Source of the DNA: an uncultured Pseudomonadota bacterium
Lineage (GTDB): Bacteria; Bdellovibrionota_C; UBA2361; CALMIO01
NCBI GenBank assembly: GCA_937864035.1
Contig: CALMIO010000003.1
Span: 202,673 to 266,672 of the forward strand
Reading direction: 5' to 3'
DNA length: 64,000 bases
Each line of letters begins with the position of its first letter. Positions within the stretch are counted from its first letter, which is position 1. Below are positions 60,700 to 64,000 of this stretch, one piece after another. Made by a program: the position numbers and the translations under genes. The notes below the pieces were generated by a model. It ran no database searches, had not been told where the DNA came from, and worked only from the letters and a program-made list of their open reading frames with translations.

Positions 60700-60842
60700 T
60701 CTATTATAATAAAATTATTAGCCAATAAAGCTTAGAGCAACTAAAACGATAGAATAAAATAATTACCCTCAATAAGCCAAGGGAGTTTATTATCTAAAAT
60801 TATACCACAAATTGCAAAACTAATTTTCAAAAAAATAATTCT

Positions 60843-61070
60843 ATGGAAAGCTCAAATAAAACAAAAATTACCGTTAAAGATTGCGGTCCAATTAGAATCG
60901 AAGGAGATTTTGAGCTCTATGATGGCACTGGCAAATTATTTGCTGTTGGCGACAAAAAAGCAATTTCGATATGTCGTTGTGCTCATAGCGCGAATCAGCC
61001 GTTTTGCGATGGTTCACACAAAGCCTGCGGCTTTGATTCAAAGGTAAATGCTGATAATCTAATCAAATAA
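60843..61070 (+). CDS. CDGSH iron-sulfur domain protein
   Basis: A 75-residue protein of the CDGSH family. The cluster ligands are Cys44, Cys46, Cys55 and His59 in CRCAHSANQPFCDGSHK, the 3Cys-1His site of a 2Fe-2S cluster like that of mitoNEET. The N-terminal strand NKTKITVKDCGPIRIEGDF is also typical of bacterial members, which are often near redox genes. It is divergent from the aconitase gene, itself an Fe-S enzyme, but no functional link is shown. The role in this organism is unknown. Confidence 0.9.
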   Translation: MESSNKTKITVKDCGPIRIEGDFELYDGTGKLFAVGDKKAISICRCAHSANQPFCDGSHKACGFDSKVNADNLIK

Positions 61071-61098
61071 AAAAATATTTTGGTCGTATATAAAAAAG

Positions 61099-62142
61099 AT
61101 GAACGAAGCAATTATTGCACCAGAAACATTAGCCGAACGCAAAGAGAGATTAAATTCAGCTTGGCTATTTGCCGTAATTGGCGGCGTATTACTACTTTTC
61201 TTTTTTTATATAGCAATTTTAATCAGCGAGAAATATCGGAGAACTTTTGCTTGGAATGAGTTGAAAAGAGCCGTAGAGACACAAGAGTGGAGCGGCATAG
61301 AGAAAAAAATTGAGCACTCGATGACCGCTTCTGGGATAGCTTACTTTATAACTCTGCCGATTGACATAATTCGCGAGGGAGATCTGAATAGATCAGTAGA
61401 AGATTTTCGAGCCGTCGATCGATTAGCTAAACTTGCCAGCTCTGTCGATAATCTAGACTTTTTATCAATTCAAAAAAGCATTACAAACACTCTGCCTAAT
61501 ATCTATACAATTGTCGGCGATCGAACAAGCGTTAACGTGCCAACGTTTAATCACAAAACCGGAAAAACGATCGAAAGCAATCTCACTAGTGATTACTCAG
61601 ATACGGAAAGAATCGACCTGATTTTAAAACAAATAGATCCAATTTTGAACAAAGCGGCTCTAGAAGAAAAAGCGATTAAAGATCGAATTAAAGACGCGGA
61701 AAACTTAAGAGAGAGACAAAAAAAACTGCGAGATGATTATTTTCCGATATACAGAGAGATGCTGACCCTGTTTGGTCTCCAATCTAGCTATCGATCTGAC
61801 ATCGAATTGGAGTTTTACTCTGGCGGGATTCTTAAAGACTTACCGGCACACCCAAGTATTCCAGATAATTTAACAGATCTAGTAGAGTTAGGAGATATTC
61901 TCAACAAACTGGGCGCGGTTGTCGCGACCGCAAAATCAGCTAACCCACATGAAGAATTTATCGCGGCGCTTGATAACCTCAAAAGAAAAAGTTCTGCTCT
62001 AGTCAGCCAGCTAAAAAAAATAGAGGGACGATTGCAAAATCTAGATACTCCAATTGAAGAAACTATTGCTAAACATAAAGAACAAAAAAGCTTGATTCTA
62101 GCCAAACTTAAAGAGTTAATTTTATTGGCATCAAAACCATAA
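61099..62142 (+). CDS. Uncharacterised inner-membrane coiled-coil protein
   Basis: A 347-residue bitopic protein. One transmembrane helix (about 21-43, AWLFAVIGGVLLLFFFYIAIL) follows a charged N-terminus. The rest faces the periplasm and is mostly helical, with heptad-like Lys/Glu/Leu segments near 180-220 and 280-345 (LVSQLKKIEGRLQNL, IAKHKEQKSLILAKLKEL). No enzyme motif. It begins 28 bases after the CDGSH gene and may be co-transcribed. It resembles envelope scaffold proteins of unknown role. Confidence 0.65.
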   Translation: MNEAIIAPETLAERKERLNSAWLFAVIGGVLLLFFFYIAILISEKYRRTFAWNELKRAVETQEWSGIEKKIEHSMTASGIAYFITLPIDIIREGDLNRSVEDFRAVDRLAKLASSVDNLDFLSIQKSITNTLPNIYTIVGDRTSVNVPTFNHKTGKTIESNLTSDYSDTERIDLILKQIDPILNKAALEEKAIKDRIKDAENLRERQKKLRDDYFPIYREMLTLFGLQSSYRSDIELEFYSGGILKDLPAHPSIPDNLTDLVELGDILNKLGAVVATAKSANPHEEFIAALDNLKRKSSALVSQLKKIEGRLQNLDTPIEETIAKHKEQKSLILAKLKELILLASKP

Positions 62143-62266
62143 AAAACCCCTTAAAAAGCTCGCTCCTTAAACAAATCAAACCATATTTATATTTGGTTTA
62201 TTTTAATTTTGAAAATTTTTCCAACTGTTTAACTTGTCTATTTTATATTCTATAAGAAGCTTCGAT

Positions 62267-62288
62267 ATCTTATAATTATCTTATAATT
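62267..62288 (+). promoter_or_regulatory. Tandem -10-like repeat upstream of greB
   Basis: An 11-base sequence ATCTTATAATT occurs twice in direct succession (62267-62277, 62278-62288), each with a TATAAT box, directly before the greB start at 62296. Either box would put the start of transcription within about 14 bases of the ATG, giving a very short or absent leader. Confidence 0.45.
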
Positions 62289-62295
62289 ATAAATT

Positions 62296-62820
62296 ATGTC
62301 TAAAAATTTTTTTGACGGGTCGAACGCAATCAATAAAGATTACATTACGCCGATCGGCTACGCCAAACTGCTCGAAGAATTGCATCGTTTAAAGAACGTT
62401 GAACGCCCAGAAGTAACAAAGGTTGTCTCTTGGGCAGCGGTCAATGGAGATCGCTCTGAAAACGCGGACTATCAGTATGGCAAGCGCAAATTACGAGAAA
62501 TTGATCGCAAGATCGAATTCCTCTCAAAAAAACTTGATTGCTTGCAAGTGATAGATCCTCTGGCAACCCCAGATAAAAATTCCGTTTTTTTTGGAGCAAC
62601 TGTAACCATTGTGGACGTTATTGAAGCGGTCGCCAAACAAAAAATCTATAGAATTGTTGGGGTTGATGAGGTTGATGTCGCTAAAGGAAAGATTAGCTGG
62701 CGTTCGCCGCTGGGAGCGGCTTTATTTAAAAGCAAGATCGGAGATCTGGTGCGTTATCAAACTCCTAGTGGCGAAAAAGAGGTCAAGGTTGTAAAAATTG
62801 AATATGTTGTTATCGAATAA
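62296..62820 (+). CDS. greB: Transcription elongation factor GreB
   Basis: A 174-residue Gre factor that rescues backtracked RNA polymerase by stimulating transcript cleavage. The coiled-coil tip has GDRSENADYQYGKRKLREID (Asp52, Glu55 at the acidic tip), and the RxxxEIDRKIEFLSKKLD stretch is the GreB form. The start YITPIGYAKLLEELHRL and the C-terminal FKBP-like domain (VDVAKGKISWRSPLGAALF, VRYQTPSGEKEVKVV) are present. GreB rather than GreA is supported by the basic patch in the coiled coil. No clear ribosome site precedes the ATG. Confidence 0.92.
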   Translation: MSKNFFDGSNAINKDYITPIGYAKLLEELHRLKNVERPEVTKVVSWAAVNGDRSENADYQYGKRKLREIDRKIEFLSKKLDCLQVIDPLATPDKNSVFFGATVTIVDVIEAVAKQKIYRIVGVDEVDVAKGKISWRSPLGAALFKSKIGDLVRYQTPSGEKEVKVVKIEYVVIE

Positions 62821-62840
62821 AGCTTAAAAATCCATTGGGA

Positions 62841-64000
62841 ATGGCTAATAAAGCTGATTTAATAGTAATTGGTGGTGGTCTTTCCGGACTACTAGCGGCT
62901 TATTTTGCCTTTAATAATGGAAGAAAAGATATTGCCATTATCGATCCAGAACAGCTTGGCGGAGCCCTTAAGACAGAAACAGTTGAAGATCATCCTTTTG
63001 ATGTTGGACCTACTGTTTTCAACGATCGCCCCCAAGTATTAACTTTAATTAATCAACTCGGCCTGCAAAATGAGCTCCTCCAGCAAAATGTCAAATTTCC
63101 GCGAACAGCTGTCGCCCTCGGGGCTGACCTAATTGATTTACAAACAGGATTCTTAAGTTGTTTATTTGCTACTGGTCTTTCGGTGGTTGGCGCTTTACAG
63201 GGACTGCGGGGGATTTTCTCTGAATTTAGATTCACCTTTTCAGAGAGTGTCGCCGACGTGGCAGACAAACAGTTCGGAATTGAAGTTCGCAGTAAATTAA
63301 TCGATCCTGTTGTGCGCGCCATGACCTTTGGCGATTCGACCAAAGTCAATTTTGAAGCAGTATTTGGTTCTGGTTTTACCAAGCATCGCGGTTTGACCCC
63401 TAAAAATTTTATTTTTAAATCAGACGTTTTAAAAAGGAAATTACTGGCTTTCAAATCAGGATCCGTCGTCTTAAGTAAAGCTCTGATTGCCAAAACTCCT
63501 CATAAACACGTTGTCGCCAAAACCGACAAGGTATCGCCTGCCGAAGGAGGCGGTTTCAAAATGACGCTTTCTAACGGCGAAGAGTGGTTCGCGCGTGAAG
63601 TTGTTCTGGCAATCGGCACAAAACCCTTAATACCATTAGTTAAAAATCTCGATGCCGACCTTTATAGCAAACTTTCGGTTGTTGAGTGCGTGCCGCTTGG
63701 AATTGTAAATCTATATTCCGACACCAAACCAAACGTGCCAAGCGATGTTTTTGAAGTCGTCGCGCCAGCGGCTTCTCCAAATTATAAATTTATTTCGGCT
63801 AGTTCACGCGATCTAATTTTTCCCAAAACACATCGTGGTTACAATATCAAAATGATCTATGGAGGATCGGATGGCGATTGGATCTTTGAAAAAGGCAAGG
63901 AAGAGCTGGGCAAGTTGGCTCAAATTGAAGCCGCTCGCGTGCTAAAAACAAAATCAATCAAAACATTGGCTGTTGGATTATGGAAAGATGCCGTGCCGCT
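62841..64000 (+). CDS. hemY: Protoporphyrinogen oxidase-like FAD protein, 5' part only
   Basis: The first 386 codons of a HemY/PPO-type flavoprotein, open to the window edge. The Rossmann FAD motif is VIGGGLSGLLAAYFA (9-23), followed by GGALKTETVEDHPFDVGPTVF and a later ATPase-free amine-oxidase-type fold with LAIGTKPLIPLV and PLGIVNLY. The family oxidises protoporphyrinogen IX to protoporphyrin IX (or coproporphyrinogen III) in haem synthesis, though amine oxidases and phytoene desaturases share the fold, so the assignment is probable rather than sure. ATG 62841 follows greB by 20 bases with a GGGA before it, so it may be translated from the same transcript. Confidence 0.75.
   Translation, partial: MANKADLIVIGGGLSGLLAAYFAFNNGRKDIAIIDPEQLGGALKTETVEDHPFDVGPTVFNDRPQVLTLINQLGLQNELLQQNVKFPRTAVALGADLIDLQTGFLSCLFATGLSVVGALQGLRGIFSEFRFTFSESVADVADKQFGIEVRSKLIDPVVRAMTFGDSTKVNFEAVFGSGFTKHRGLTPKNFIFKSDVLKRKLLAFKSGSVVLSKALIAKTPHKHVVAKTDKVSPAEGGGFKMTLSNGEEWFAREVVLAIGTKPLIPLVKNLDADLYSKLSVVECVPLGIVNLYSDTKPNVPSDVFEVVAPAASPNYKFISASSRDLIFPKTHRGYNIKMIYGGSDGDWIFEKGKEELGKLAQIEAARVLKTKSIKTLAVGLWKDAVP

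Overview
The window reads as a chromosomal stretch of a Gram-negative bacterium of moderate to low G+C, using the standard code. Lipid A-type acyltransferase, Mla-type lipid transport permease, lipoprotein signal peptides, SPOR and LysM envelope proteins and the large 180-kDa type glutamate dehydrogenase point to a proteobacterial or delta-like lineage (Bdellovibrionota, Myxococcota or SAR324-like are my best guesses; the sequence alone does not settle this). There is no transposase, integrase, phage gene or CRISPR array.

Layout. 0-7.4 kb: end of an mlaE permease, two lipoproteins, a CCA-adding enzyme, then an envelope and signalling group (SPOR protein, membrane-anchored PP2C phosphatase, LysM lipoprotein, HEAT-repeat membrane protein). 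7.4-11.7 kb: a minus-strand housekeeping run (tatA, secreted protein, mrp-like ATPase, secG, tRNA-Leu, accA, infA, GNAT). 11.8-17.8 kb: a CREST-type membrane hydrolase candidate and the operon folD-gcvT-gcvH-gcvP, which routes glycine carbon into C1-folate. 17.9-25.7 kb: an orphan adenine methyltransferase coupled to an SGNH hydrolase, and the 1566-residue NAD-glutamate dehydrogenase. 25.8-34 kb: a VanX-type dipeptidase, then leucine dehydrogenase-uvrB-uvrC-hypothetical, a small lipoprotein, an ALDH7-type dehydrogenase and initiator tRNA.

34.2-39.9 kb: hairpins and repeats after tRNA-fMet, a THUMP-like methyltransferase whose C-terminus is written by a palindromic repeat, tsaD, a HAD phosphatase, an acyltransferase fused to a TPR domain, and an M50 protease with CBS domains. 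40-44.8 kb: division cluster murB-ftsQ-ftsA-ftsZ. 44.8-58.2 kb: the accessory-looking part, with a gene-poor gap, a protein built of eight ~48-residue ankyrin-like repeats, Kup, a possible inactive papain-like protein, tRNA-Asp, a methylmalonyl-CoA mutase large subunit, tandem palindromic repeats abutting RNase P RNA, a zinc-ribbon coiled-coil protein, an SdrD-type secreted protein and a 679-residue orphan. 58.4-64 kb: aconitase, a CDGSH protein, a membrane coiled-coil protein, greB and the start of a protoporphyrinogen-oxidase-like flavoprotein.

Metabolically the set (glycine cleavage, leucine, glutamate and aminoadipate-type dehydrogenases, methylmalonyl-CoA mutase, aconitase, dipeptidase) suggests a respiring cell living largely on amino acids. 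The most notable non-gene signal is a ~115-bp repeat family with a 15-bp-arm palindrome, present in tandem next to rnpB and again inside the 3' end of a coding sequence 18 kb away, with a compensatory base change preserving the stem.
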